Source of the DNA: Nephrocerus scutellatus
Lineage: Eukaryota; Arthropoda; Insecta; Diptera; Pipunculidae
Assembly: GCA_947095585.1 (NCBI GenBank)
Contig: OX352763.1
Coordinates: forward strand, 28,321,462 to 28,385,461
DNA length: 64,000 nt
Direction of reading: 5' to 3'
In this document: positions 1 to 13,700 of the stretch, piece after piece
Layout of the letters: each line of letters starts with the position of its first letter
Position numbering within the stretch: position 1 is the first letter of the stretch
Notes under the pieces: model-generated
The model's database searches: none
Seen by the model: the letters and a program-made list of their open reading frames with translations, nothing else
Told to the model about the DNA's origin: nothing
Position numbers and translations under genes: made by a program

Positions 1-1039
1 TTATCTATCTACTCGTATTCAATTTTTTACCCAAACTATGTGTGGGTGTTATTCACAGTTAAAGCAAAATGAAATAATAAATTTGACGCTTACCTTCTTA
101 CATGGCATAACCTTAATGACATTGACTGTTCGCAGAAAAACCTTCAACCTACATAATTAAGTTGAATGTTTTTTTTTTGTTTAAATAATTTCTTATAAGG
201 CCAAATTTTTAAATTCGGAACTTGTTATAATCTTTGGCGGGACGTCTATATGGTTTATTACACTCGTATAATAATTTTTTTGTTGAAAAAAGTATCTCAT
301 TTTAGGTTTGTCATGTGTACTATATGCACGAGTATGTACTGTGTCTACCTATGCAATAAATTTTTTTTATTACAATTACACTCTTAACATTGCCAACAAG
401 CAAATTTCAATAACAATAAAAACGCATTAAGATGCCGTATGCATATTCGGTTAAAAATCTTCTGTTGATTTGTTTGGCTTTGTCACTTTAGCCTTTATTT
501 TTAGTTGATTTTAGTTTCGCGTATTTACCGATTCATTGAATAAAGTTGTTTATTTATTCAGCTGCTTTGCGTTTGAATTGATACACGTTTTAAGCTCATA
601 AGCTGAAAAAAAAAATTAAAAGTAAAATATTGCTTTTAACAATTTCTTGTTTAAAGTGTCGACAATGTCGCCATCATGGTGCTCGCACTTTAGTGAGTCA
701 TAGTGTGTTTTTATTAGTTATTGTTCCTTTTGTTATTAGGATGTCTGTAGCTGTTCCGCGCATTGTGTATATTAATTAAACTTTACTTCATCTGAGGTAA
801 TCGCCTTCAAATTACCTTTATATATGACTTGTGTTCAAATATTATAAGTACATCGTATCCAAAAGCTGCTTTGATATTTTATGCCTAATATCTGCATATA
901 AATGGAGTGGTCGTCTGAACTATTAGCGAGTATGTAACAACATGCTCGCGAAAAAGAAAGAACAAAAAAAACAACCCATAAAAATAAAATGTTTTGTAAA
1001 TTCTCTAATCGGAGATAGTTATGTGTTTAAAATTTTAAG
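1..1039. other. Non-coding AT-rich DNA, no gene seen
   Basis: Only short, compositionally biased reading frames are present. I see no domain, splice-linked frame, RNA gene or clear repeat. It probably forms part of the intergenic region upstream of the PHLDB-like gene. Confidence 0.5.
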
Positions 1040-1600
1040 CAAATCGGGCTAATTTTTAAAAAAATTACATGTATGTACTCATCACTCCAAAAACTTTAAA
1101 AAAAATGTTCTCCATCAGAGATACACATGTGTATAAAATTTGAAAAAAGTCGGGTTAATTTTTTTGAAAAATTTTTATGAGGCTCCACGACCCCGGGGCC
1201 CTCGAAATTTTTGCAAAAAGTGTTGTCCATCGGAGATACACACGTATATAAAAAAAATCGGGTTTATCTTCTCCAAAATGTTTACAAATCGGATATGTGT
1301 TGCCAATCGGATATAAATACGTATATAAAATTTGAAGAAAATCGGGTTAATTTTTTTTTTATAAATTTTGGTGTCTCCAAAGTTATTACAAATAGTGTTG
1401 TCCATCGGAGATACATAAATTATATAAAATTATATAAATTGTATAAAATTTAAAGAAAATCGGGTTCATTTTTTAAAAAAATTTAAGGGCACCCCCTGGC
1501 CCTAAGGCCCTAGGGGCCGGAAATACACATGTGTGCAAAATTTGAATAAAATCGGGCTTTGGGAAGTGGGTTAAAAATTGATCGCACGATTCCCAATAAC
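1040..1600 (+). repeat. Degenerate ~80-120 bp tandem repeat (ATCGGGTT family)
   Basis: About six imperfect units. The motif AAATCGGGTTAATTTTT recurs near 1041, 1146, 1255, 1337, 1455 and 1547, and several units also carry GTCCATCGGAGATACAC. Related units occur in reverse orientation at 5900-6230, 38935-39115 and 58660-58730, so this is an interspersed family with internal tandem structure. The class is unknown. Confidence 0.7.
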
Positions 1601-2340
1601 ACGCCCATAATGTTAATATCTTCAATATGCTAATTGTGCCTATGTCACTCGCTCACTAATCCACGCATGTATTTGATAGTTTTAAACTTTGAAATTCTCA
1701 CACTTTGAAATATCATCGGTGTTAAAATTTGAATTTGAATAATAACAGAGACATAAACCAGAATGAATGATACTCTTTCATCTATTCTCAAACTTTTAAA
1801 TATAAATTGAGAAATATTTTCATTATAAGAAATTAAATAATAGGTCTGTATGGTGTGAGCGGATTTCGCAGTGGATGCGCAGCTGCTGCGAGTTTTTGCA
1901 GCTAGCATGTATGGTGTGATTTTTCAGTGTCCTGGCCTGGAGGGGAAGTTCAAGCGCTCACTATACCTTTTTAGCGCTGCTTTTCATTCTGTCAGAATCA
2001 AAAGTGAGTTTTGACATAAATGACAGTTCTCTTCGTGGGGAAGAAGCCAAAAACGTAAATAGTGGGTGTGTTTTTTTTATGTCGCAGTAATTGGAGGGAG
2101 AATTTAACTGTCAAAATTCAGATATGGGTTTTTTTTTTCATTCTCCGAAAAAAAATTTATTTTTCTTAGTAGTTTTTTTTTTTATAAATAACAATATTTA
2201 CAAATGGAAGAGATCTACAATTTAAAAAATTTTTTCTCAAAAAATAAAATGAAACAAAAAATCCTTTTAAGCTAATTCGGTCTGAAGTACAACTATCCAT
2301 ATAGCATGCTGAGATGCTCGCTTTACTATATTATACGAGG
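1601..2340. other. Non-coding stretch, no gene seen
   Basis: No supported coding region. Positions 2295-2335 resemble the reverse complement of 5125-5160 around a TAAAGCGAGC core, so part of it may be a minor repeat. Confidence 0.4.
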
Positions 2341-2675
2341 TTAAGTCTTAGCGCATATTGAGCACAGCATAGCATTGCATAGCACGGGGAATCAGCCGAA
2401 AACTCTGCCTCTGCGAGTCACCGCACATTGAGCGTAGTTGCTACGCATCAGTGAGTTAGGTCAACTCACTTGATCGAAAAACAGCTGTTCAAGAAATGTC
2501 AAAACGCACAGAGGCATAGAGTGTTTGCTTTACATATGTCGCAGAGGTGGTAGAGGTTTGCGTCTTTGGTTTACCTAAGCGTGCATTTGCGGTGTTCAGT
2601 CTAAGATTGTGCGACACAGAGCATTAGACTATGCTGTGCTGGGCTGTGCTGCGCTCAATATGCGGCTAAGCCTAA
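2341..2675. mobile_element. MITE-like element with ~30-bp imperfect inverted repeats
   Basis: The left end reads TTAAGTCTTAGCGCATATTG. The right end, reverse complemented, reads TTAGGCTTAGCCGCATATTG, and both continue with AGCRCAGCA. The ~335 bp between have no coding capacity, as expected of a non-autonomous DNA transposon. I did not find a clear target-site duplication. Confidence 0.55.
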
Positions 2676-2910
2676 GAGTTTGAAAGAGTCATTAAATGTC
2701 GACCTAAATGTTTGTTCAGCACATGGGTTGAAAGATTGAAATTGGGTAGAGATGGTGTGTTGAGTTGAAGTCCAGTCAAGCTCATATGAACTCGACGCAG
2801 GTTGATAAGGTGTCAAACGTTTTTCAAGCTGGCAACTACCCCGCACATAAACGTAGTAATAATGGAATAGAACAAATTTTGTATCAAAACGTCAAACGTT
2901 TAACTTTTTA

Positions 2911-3055
2911 AGGCTCTCACAATAGAAAAACTTAAAATTAAGACTTCAATATTGTATGGATTTCTAACACAACGAGCAAAAATATTTTTTTTGTCAAAAC
3001 CAAAATCCATACAATCTTGTTAGTCTGAAGTTATAAGTTTTTCTATTGTGAGAAA
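2911..3055. mobile_element. Palindromic MITE, copy 1 (CTCTCACAATG family)
   Basis: A ~145-bp hairpin. CTCTCACAATAGAAAAAC at the left matches the reverse complement of the right end, and the inner parts pair around ATTGTATGGATTT. Relatives are at 41828-41950 and 54973-55232. Confidence 0.65.
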
Positions 3056-3194
3056 AGGGTAACCAGTTGCAATTCGGTTAAAAAATGGTGTAGATTAAAA
3101 GTTTTTCACTTTTAACCAATTGGAAGACGTACTAATGATAAAAAAAGGAATCATGCACGCAATTTCAGCAATTCAAATGCGAAAATGGAGAAGC

Positions 3195-3240
3195 TAGGCC
3201 TTGGACCGCAACGGTCTGTCCCGCCGAATATTATTATTAA
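3195..3240 (+). repeat. 3' end fragment of tRNA-derived SINE
   Basis: The segment containing AAGCTAGGCCTTGGACCGCA and ending GCCGAATATTATTATTA matches the 3' ends of the fuller copies at 10131-10440 and 20722-20935. Confidence 0.7.
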
Positions 3241-4707
3241 ATGCGAAAATGATTTCAAACCCCAAATTACATATAAGTACTGTATTTATGGATATATGTA
3301 TGAAAGTGTCCAACAACAACTAATTAATCTTGGTCAGTGTTATCCTTGACCTCTTTTACTCGGCCCGATCATACATCTGTTCATCATTGTTATTGTCATT
3401 GTCGTTTACTATTTGTGTTTGCAGCGAGATCATCAATTGGACTTATTGAACAGATGGGCATTCATTTTATATTTTACTATAAATTCCCGTGCTCGAAACT
3501 ACCAGCCGTTTATTATCCTGCATGTGTTGAGCACGTGCGTACGAATACATTTCGCTTTTAAAGCAGTAATTATACGAATGACATAAATGCATTGCAAATG
3601 GGACAGACGAACAGGACCCAGGCATTGGTGTTTGGTGACCAAAAAGTAAGCAGCAAATAATTGTATGCCCCTGAAAAGTGCTTCCCTCTTGGTTTTGCGA
3701 CTCATTTTACAACAACCCCGTAATTATAGGTAGATAATAGGTAGGCAGCTGTTCGTGTATCTTTCTGTATGCACCTTTTGTGGACGCTTTACTTTCTATT
3801 GAAATTCTAATGAAATTGAAATCGTAGAACGTAGATGCCATTCCGGTTATGTGAGTATTGTCGGGATGTTTTATAAAAAGTCTGAAATACGAGTACGACA
3901 AGTTTTGGTAGAAGTCTATGCAGAAGAGAAGAACATCCTGAACAGCTGTTTGGTACATTCATTTGATTAGATGCCTGAAAGAAACTTACCAGTCAGTCGG
4001 TAATCGCAGTCCGTAGCGTGTCACACATTCGATCGGCTGTTGGAAGTCAGTCATCTTGCAAGTTATACAAGAGTCGAATATTTTTTTTTTTTTTTTGGCA
4101 ATTTAGCAAATGAATTGAATCACGTAATTTGCGCGCACAATTAGTGATTGTTAACGAAGTAAAGTAAAAAAAAAAAGTGAAAACAACAGCAATTGTATTG
4201 AAACTGTGTGCAAGTGTAGTATTCGTAGGCCGTCAGCATCGCGTGCTCCAATCAATTGCCAATCATCCATTTGTGGCCAACAATTTTTGGACTTTTGGAA
4301 TCGCACATCATCCTACAACGCATTGATTTTAATTATTTGTATTGTTATTGTTGTATTGTTATAATATTGTAACCATCCAGTTTGCCAGCATATTACGAAT
4401 TATTGTGTAAGATCGCTGAGACTGAAATTTCTTTTTTGGATCAGCCCCATCGTGTTTTTGGCTTTTGTTAACTTCACTCTCCTTGTTTTGGCTCGAAGTG
4501 ATCATTGTGTGCCCATATTAGTCTGCAGACTGCTGCGGGATTGACTTACACTGGTGAATTATTTGTTTTTGTATTTTTCAGTTATTTTCACTTTTTTTTT
4601 TGTATCGAATATCTGTTTGTTCATTACATAAAAAAAAATCGCTGCATCTGTTGCTGCAGAAATTTCGAACTAATCAAAACTTTTGTATTCTTTTTTCTTA
4701 CCAACAG
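3241..4707. other. 5' flank / probable untranslated leader of the PHLDB-like gene
   Basis: No coding region is supported. The first coding exon begins directly after an acceptor-like TTCTTACCAACAG ending at 4707, so at least one untranslated exon and the promoter should lie in or upstream of this stretch. I cannot fix a start site. TCAGTCGG near 3994 and TCAGTCATC near 4046 are initiator-like but weak evidence. Confidence 0.35.
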
Positions 4708-7700
4708 ATGTCCTTGAAAAAGAAAGATCCATCGCTGAGAGTTGCTGCCAATGATCCACATTTGGTTAGTTTGGGTGGTGGTCGGTTGAGCACGGCTGTT
4801 ACCATACATTACATACCAATAGGTAAGGAAGTAAAAAAATTATACAAAAATTCGAAAATTGTTTTTAGCTATCGCTGAGTAAAAACACTGAATACATCGT
4901 ATTCTGCGGCTTTCAATTCAGTCTCGTTCAGTTTTGGTTCACTTTTGCAAACGATTAGGACTAGCGCATTCCTACGTACGAACGTAGTTTTGACATTTGC
5001 AATTTGCTGTTGATGGACAGATTAGGACGTATAGTTTACTTTGGGAACTTAAAGATATATTTCGTCGGGTTTTGACACTACCTTATTAATGACAGTGAAG
5101 GCGGAATTATATAATTATATCTATAAGATAGTAAAGCGAGCTTCTCAGCTTGCTTGTCTAAACACTAAATTATCTTAAAAGACCAATAGTAACCATTTAA
5201 TTCTCAAAATTCGTAAAGGAAGTTAGTAAACATGAAAATTTTCGAACTCGGGATTTTTGCAGATTTACCCATTACCGTATCTTCTGAATCAGAAAGAGCG
5301 AAAAAAAAATCTCTGTCTGTCTGTAAGTGTCCCTCTACAGCCCGGACGGCTGAACTTATCGGAATGAAAATTCATATTTAAGCTTTTTACATAAATCTGG
5401 ATCCTCAGATGATTTTGACGGAAATCTGACAGCCGGAAGTGACAGTTTACTTAGACAGTTTTTAAAGTTTTTCCAGATAACTCAAAAGTATAGCACTTAG
5501 GAGAAATCTGCTAGTTGAAAAAGAAAGTTAAATAAAAAATAAAAAAAAAAAATAAAATACATTTACGTTTACTGAAGATTCTGGCCTTAATTGTCAAACG
5601 TACACGTTTGCTGAAAAATGTTCATGTCCTCGGGCTCACAATAAAGAAAAATGAAATGCTGTTCGTTGGTAACAGCATCATTTGAGAACGGCTAGGCCGA
5701 TTTGGCTAATTTTTATTTTAAAATGTTGGTCAAGTCCGACTAAGGCTTACGCCGAAGGAAAAGTTGCACAGAAAATTGGAAAATTCGTGAAAAACTAAAA
5801 GTGCTGTTTTCCGTAGGATTTTTGTATGAACTCGCGGCCATAACTCACGATTTTAACGATGGATTTGCGTAATTCTTTTTTTTTTGTTCGTTTGTTCGGT
5901 CGGGGGCACCCATAAGAATTTTATAAAAAAAAGTACCCGATTTTCTTCAAACCGTATACGCATCTCCGATGGGCAACACTTTTTGTAAAAATTTGATAGA
6001 GGCCCCGGGGTCGGGGGGCACCCGAACAAATTTTAAAGAAAAGTAACCGATTTTCTTTAAATTTTATACGCATGTGAATCTCCGATGGACAACACTCCAA
6101 TGGAAACACTATTTGTAAAAATGTTGGAGTATTGGGATAGGGGACAATTTGTTTTAAAAATTTACCCGCGTTTATTCAAACTTTGCACATTGTATCCCCG
6201 AGCAGAGAATTTACACGAAAATTTTTAATTTTTATGGGCTGTTTTTTTTTTCATTTTTATTGCGAGCACGGAGGTCAAAGCTTATATTCAGAGGACATGA
6301 AAAAATTTTCAGCAAACGTGTGTACATTTGTACGTTTGTTTGCCTTTTTTAATTCATAGGTTCAAGTTTTTTTTTTTAAATGAAGTTTTTTTTTTGGAAA
6401 ACAAAAGAAAGTTTTTGTTTTTTTAAAAAAAAGATAGATGTAATCTTTAAAAGGCTATCTTTGTCGTCTCCACTTTAACGGTTAATTGTTGAGTTTGTAT
6501 GTGTATTTGAGAAAAAACAAGTTTTTTATGTTGGTAGTTCGTTTTCGGAATCTGGATATTTTTACCTGGCTTATAAGATTGGTCATCGTCATCGCCGAAT
6601 TCTCTCATGGCTTTATAAAGTTCTACTCTGGCGATAGCATAGCGCCTTTAAAGTCAATAAAAAGATGGTGCAGTGAGTTTTGAAACTCTAGACATTTTTC
6701 CATCACCTGCCTTAGGGTGTAAATCTGATCAGTTGTTGATTTGCCTGGGATGAAGCCACACTGGTATGGACCAATGATGACTTTAGCGTATGGGGCTATC
6801 ATGTCTTGAAGGATAGAGGAGAAAATCTCATACGCGGTACTCAACAACGTTATACCACGATAATTGCTGCATGTTGTGATATCTCCCTTCTTATGCATGG
6901 GGCACAGGATGCCTCTTCGCCAGTCTTCTGGCATAGCTTCTTACTCCCATACTTGCACTATTATTTCATGAATTGCTTGATGTATTGCGGGTCACCTGTT
7001 TTAATTAGCTCCGCTGGGATACCACTTACGTATTATTATTATTGAGCCGATTTATCGCTCTGACAACTTCGTCTATGCTTGATGGCGGCAGCATAGTGTG
7101 GTTTTCGGTCATTCGAGGAGCCTCCAATCCCTCAGTTAGCTGGCCATTAAGTAACTCATGAAAGTGCTCTTCAACTTGTACGGTTTGACCACCTACAGTT
7201 AGTTTTTACATTAGGATCCCGCTTTAACAAGAATCTGCATGTAGCGATTGATATGAAAAATTCAGATCGAATAGAAAATTTTATCATTTTTGCCTGCTTT
7301 TGTTTAATATCCTTTTAATTAAAATATTAACAATTACAACTTGGTTTCCTGCTTTAGGTGATACAACAATCGGTTCATCGACCACGTGTAGCATTTCGTT
7401 GAATGGTTCCGGTGTTCGGCAGACACATTGCACAATCTATCGCAGCGAGGAGAATGAAGTGACCATTGTTCCCGAGATGGACGCTCGCATATTGATCGAT
7501 GGGACGAAGATCACCGGCGAAGCAAATCTCACACAAGGCGCCATGATAACAATTGGTAATTCCAATTATCTACGATTTAATAATCCAGCTGAAGCGCAAC
7601 TGATTCGCTCTGCAATGGGCAGCAATGAAAGAATGTCAATGCCACAAATTGATTTCACTCAAGTGCAAAGAAACTCGGACAGATGCAGCAATAGCAGTGG

Positions 7701-10700
7701 TAGCATGGGTGGTAATGGAGGAGGAGTGGCTTATTGTCGGCAATCCATTGACATTGAATCATTTTACGAAACGATGATTAATCCGAAATCAATAACAAAT
7801 GATATAACTAAACATGTAACCGCAAATAACTACGAATCACAACAACAACAACAACAGTATTCCACAATGAAACCGTGCAGCAGCAATGTTGGAACAATTG
7901 ACATTAATGGTCTGCAATGCCCAAAGGTATTTACAGCAGATTTGGTGACCGTTAACACACCAGCTAAGGATGTTCTGGGACCAAAGTATGCGAATTTTGC
8001 ACGAAACTTGGCCGAAAATCATCGAAACGAGAAAAATATTAATAATTCCGTTAAGAACAATAAAATGACGGCATTAAAGGCAGCGGCGGTGGCGGTGTCG
8101 CTAGAATCCTCCTCCACTTCCTTAACAGATGGTGGAACATCAGCTAGTTTAAGACAACATTTCAACAATTCTGGAAGTACAGAACTATTGATGAAGGTGA
8201 ACAATACCTCAACAAGTAGTGGTGGTGGTGCCGGTGTCGGTAGACACAATACCAGTACAACAAATGCGACGAGCTATCACCATCATCATCATAATCATCA
8301 CCATCACAGCACAATTCCCGCCTATGACCGATATCCAAAACCAGGAACATATGGTGGGCTTCAACTATTCCCGATGAATGGTGTAAATACGGAAATTAAT
8401 AATAGTTCATCATCGTTATCATCGTCGCCGCCTATATTATCGCACAATAAACAGAATACTAACTACGAAGCTTCACCTAATCATAACAATTCATCGTCCA
8501 AGCTTATCGAGCAGCACCAGCAGCACTTTGTCCAGAAAAATATCTCAAATATCAGTACACAAGAAAGCGAACGAGTTGATGAGATTTTGAAAATTTGCAC
8601 TGAATACGATCGGCAGAATCAAAGTATTACATCATCACCAATAGTACAAAATCGCATCAAAACGAATGGATCACTGCCGCGAGATAAAAAACCATTCTAT
8701 CCTGACTTGTCAAGTCCACAGAATCATTCTTTGCCATCATCATCATCGTCGTCATCGTATTCTTCCACCACCACCACCACCAGTCATCAGCAGAAAGTGT
8801 TCTTTCCGGAAAAATCGAAACCACCTCCTCCGCTGCCGCCTTCCACAACTACTACATCAGGCTATGAGAATGTTCGACTCGTTGGTGATCGACGAATTGA
8901 ATTCGGTGGCAATGTGAAGATGGGATCATCACCCAAGACTGGCTATGAGAATGTTATTGTCGGCAAATACGTTCCACAAAGTCCACGAACAAAGATTCGC
9001 ACCACATGCTGCATGTCACCGAAAAAGGACGCGAACACCTCGTTTGGCAGCAATTTCTCGCAACTAAACTACCAATCAACGTCATCATCATACCATCATC
9101 AACATTCGCAGCAACAAAACCACTCGAACAATGACTACGAGCAGCTGATACAGACATTCGAAGAAAAGTTAAAAATGGAAATGCAAGCAATCGAGGAGAG
9201 TAGTAAATATCAGCCAGCATCATCGGAAAGCTCCCCAGCAAAGCGACCCAATAAGAATATTAACAACTTGACGTTAAATTTGAATTCAAATTCTAAGACG
9301 ATGCGAAAACCCGAACCAGCACCAAGGACTACAACTAATGCGTCGTCGGCGGCGCTACGGACAACTATTGCTACTGCTGAAGCAACAGCGACAATTGAAG
9401 GTGAAATGAATGTCGAGAAACTTCAAAAACTCCGCAAAGAAACCGTCGCTTACATTCAGAAACTAAATTCACAAATAGCCGAACTGCGACAGCAGGAAGA
9501 TGAAGTACTGCGTGAGGTGAGTAGCGAATAAGTTTTTAATTCTTAACCCTTATATATAGTTATACGTAGTTCTGCATACAAAGCCATATATCGATTGGAT
9601 TTTTATTTTCAATTACCATTTGCCAAATGGTAGATGAACTATAAGAGCATGCATGGCATTTGCAGTTGTTTTGATACTTTTTCCTCGGATCTTGATCTTC
9701 TTACTGAATATAGTTATTAAATTTAAAAAGCCTTTTTTTATAAGTGTACTAGCTGTTCCCGGGCGCTCTGCTACCCGCCCACTGACCTCCCGCCAACTGA
9801 CGCCACGCCCACTTGCACCCCAAAACCTACTAACCAACTCACCAATCCGAAAAACTATAGAATCGACCCTTAAACAGACACTTGTTCGAATATTCTTTAT
9901 ATGAAGATCATTTACAGGGAAACCTACATTTTCCACCCCCGCGCCACCTATCGGATCCAAATTTTTTCAACGACTTTCTTTCTATTTAAATATTATATGG
10001 TGTGAGTTTGATCCAAATCGTTCCATAAATAAGAATTTTCAGAAAAAAAACGATATCAGCGCCACCTAGCGGGGCTGAACCAACTCTACAACCTTCGCGT
10101 AGCAATTCATTTTTATATATATAGATTCACGATGTGGGTGCCGTGGTTCAGTGAAAATGCTCATGGCTGCTGAGCAGGAGGTTCGTGTTTCGGATCCCAG
10201 CAACACCAAAAGTATTTTTCACGGTGTCCCACCTCTCGCGAATGGGTGACAAACGTTCCGAGAGTAATAACTTGTCACGGAAAGCTTCTCAATTCGCCGT
10301 TCGGATCCGGCCTTAAATTGTAGGTCCCTTCCATTTGTGTCCAAAAATATACATGCACAACACAAATGGTCGCGAGAAGCTAGGCCTTGGACCACAACGG
10401 TCTGCCACGGCGAATATTATTGTTATAATAGATAATAATAATAGCGATATTACCTTAGCAGAATTAATCCGGGCTCAAAGACTGAATGTAGGCTCTGCTC
10501 GGAGGATGATGAATCATCCGTGCAATTTCTTTGTGACTGTCCAGAATTGATCTGGTTATGAATATGTATTTTCCATAAGGCAATATGTTTGGTAGCGGAT
10601 ATGCGAAGCTCTGCCACTAAGGACATACTATCCTTCGTTAGGGAGGTAGTAGGTCTCTTAGATTAGTAACACCCTAAGACACAGCAGATCAGCCATTTGA

Positions 10701-13700
10701 GCTATGGTTGTTTTATAATAAATAAAAAAACGCTTCATAAAACCCAATGCTGTCTTCTATCGTCTAAGTCTCTAAGAAAATAAAAAAGCGAACCGTCATC
10801 TCTTTCCTCGTACCGACCCATTGCGCGAAAATCCATACTTTCTAAAGTCATGGAACCGCTCATCGATCGTAATCTTATGCAATACCTCAAACCACGTGAA
10901 ATCCTTAGCGACCTAACGGTACGGTTTTCGGAGCCAACGTTCCACATGTGATCTGATAGCATATCTATTCACAAATTTGGTGAAAGCAAAGTTGTTGCAC
11001 TCGATATTTCCAAGGCATTTAACAGAGTCTGGCATCATGCTCTTTTGGCGAAAAGACCCTGCTTGTTTGGACTAGTAACTACTTTTCTGATCGTTCAATT
11101 CAATTCGTACGGTTTCAAAACCAGTGTTCACCGCATAAACGCCGGTGTTCCCCAAGGCTCTGTTTTATCTTCGATACTCTTTCTCACTTTTATTAATGAT
11201 CTCCTATCCGCTTCTTTTAATCTGATTCATTCTTTCGCTGATGACAGCACTCTTATCTTTTCATATGAGTTCGCGCTTTCTGAACGCCCCTCTTCATCAA
11301 AGTGGAACTTGAACAACAAATTCTAACCTTGACAGCATAACAAGGTGGGGACTACACAATAGAGTAGAAATTAACGCTGTCAAAACCCAATGCTGTCGTC
11401 TAAGCGTAATTCTAACCCCCAACCTTTATACATGAATGGATCCTGCATCAAAGAAACTTAAAAACTAGCATTACTCGGTATATGCGTTAACAACAAGCTT
11501 TGTTGGAATGACTACATATTCACCAGAGCTAATAATGATGCGAAATGTTAAGGTTTTCTAAAACGATGCAAGATGTACTTCACTCTTTCAGACCTGGCTA
11601 CTATTTACAAGGCATATATTCGCCCTTAACTTGAATACAACTGTCTGGGCAGGTGCTCCCAAGACCACATTACATCTACTGGACAGAATTCAGAACCGCG
11701 CGATAAAACTTATTTTTGACGTAAATATCGCGAACACAATCGAATCGCCTGAACATCGTAGGCATTTTTCTTGCTTATCACTGTTTTATCGCTTTTCCAC
11801 AAGCGATGTTCAAAAGAATTATGCCTCCAACCCAACCGAAATACTCGTGCGTCAACTCGAGCTTACGGGCCTACCATTAGACATCATCATCATCATATTT
11901 GGCTCTACAACCGGGGTCCGGTCTTGGCCTCCCGCAAAAAGTCTCTCCATCGGTTGTAAATCTGATCAGTTGTTGATTTGCCTGGGATGAAGCCACACTG
12001 GTATGGACCAATGACGACTTTAGGGTATGGGGCTATCCTGTCTTGAAGGATAGAGAATCTTATACGCGGTACTCAACAACGTTAACCACGATAATTGCTG
12101 CATCTTGTGATATCTCCCTTCTTATGCATGGGGCACAAGATTCCTCTTCGCCAGTCTTCTGGCATAACTTCTTCTTCCCATTCTTGCACTATTATTTCAT
12201 GAATTGCAATGTGGGGCATCCTATTTTTATCAGTTCCGCTGGGATCCCATCAGATCCCGGGGCCTTATTATTTTTGAGCCGTTTTATCGCACTGGTAACT
12301 TCGTCTATGCTTGGTGGCGGCAGCATAGCATGATCTTCGGTCATTGGTGGAGCCTCCAATTCCTCAGTTAGCTGGCCATTTAGCAACTCATGAAAGTGCT
12401 CTTCCCATCGCTCTAAGATGCCTTTATATTCATCTTCGCGTTCTATGAGATTGTTGCATTGCTCGGTACGCAACATTCTTACGCTCAGTCGCTAGCTTAC
12501 ATTCGTCATCGAACCAGTCGTTTCGATCTCTACGACTACTGCCTAAGATGGAGTCAGGAGTACTAATGACAGTATTTTTAAGGCGTGTCCATTTCTCTTC
12601 GTCGCCCGACATCGCAGCCCCAGGACTTACTCTCCCTGCATTAGGGCGAGTCCTATCGCTTGACCGTAGTTGTTTCTGGTCTCTTCATTGCGAAGGGCAT
12701 CCGTGTTGACTCGAATCTGATTCGCGGATGCAGTCTTCGGTGATGATGCAATCCGCGCTCGGAGCACCATACCAAGAAGATAGTGGTCCGAGTCGACGTT
12801 GGCACCTCGGTACGTTCGTACCGTCATCAGGTTCGGGTTGTGGCGGCGGTCTATCAACACGTGGTCTATCTAGTTGCGAGTGGCTCGATCGGGAGATACC
12901 CAGGTGTCTTTGTGGATATTTTTACGCGCAAACCTTGTACTCGCAACGACCAAATTATTGCTTGCTGCCATCTCTATGACTCGTTGTCCATTGTCATTAG
13001 TGTTCTCGTGTAAGCTATGGGTGCCAATGTACTGCCTGAATACTGGCTCCCTACCTTTTTTAGCATTCATATCCCCCAGAAGGATTTTTACATCATACTG
13101 AGGGCAGGCATGGAGTTCACGTTCGACTGATTCAAAGAATTCTTCTTTTTCATCATCTGGAGAATCCTCTGTAGGTGCGTGAACGTTTATGAGGCTTATG
13201 TTTTTAAATTTGCCCCGCACGCGAAGGGTGCATAGCCGTTCATTTACTGCATTAAAGCCGATAACGGTGGGTTTCATTCTTTCGCTGACTAGAAACCCCA
13301 CCCCGAGCACATGATGTCTGGCATGACAGCTGTAATATATGTCATATTCTGATTTTTGTAAGACACCATTCCCTGTCCACCGCATCTCCTGGATTGCAGT
13401 TGTGTCAGCCTTATATTTAGACATATTAGACGTTGCCGTGACATATCCTTAGCTAATTTTTTGGAAATAATTGCCCGACTCTGTGTTTCCGCATTTGTAT
13501 GGTCTGCAGTTATTTAAGACACACAGATATCAAACCTTCTCCTCTACATAATATCCGAGCGTTCATATTTGGCAGCGAAGGCAAAGTATACTTTGTTTGA
13601 ATAAAGATCAATCACAAGTTCTGCATAGAGGTTCCAAATATAGCACGATATGTCAATTTGAAAAAAAAGGTTTTTTTGGAGTTTTCGTCATAAAAAATAC

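Noticed and set aside
8019..9241. Several minus-strand frames of 60-95 codons opposite the large PHLDB exon
   Set aside because: They mirror the His/Ser/Gln low-complexity codons of the real exon and have no domain or splice context.
9613..9960. A 115-codon minus-strand frame
   Set aside because: It runs across the ACTAGCTGTT repeat and has no recognisable domain.
10131..10220. A tRNA gene
   Set aside because: A- and B-box-like motifs are present, but no cloverleaf can be drawn and the sequence continues as a dispersed SINE.
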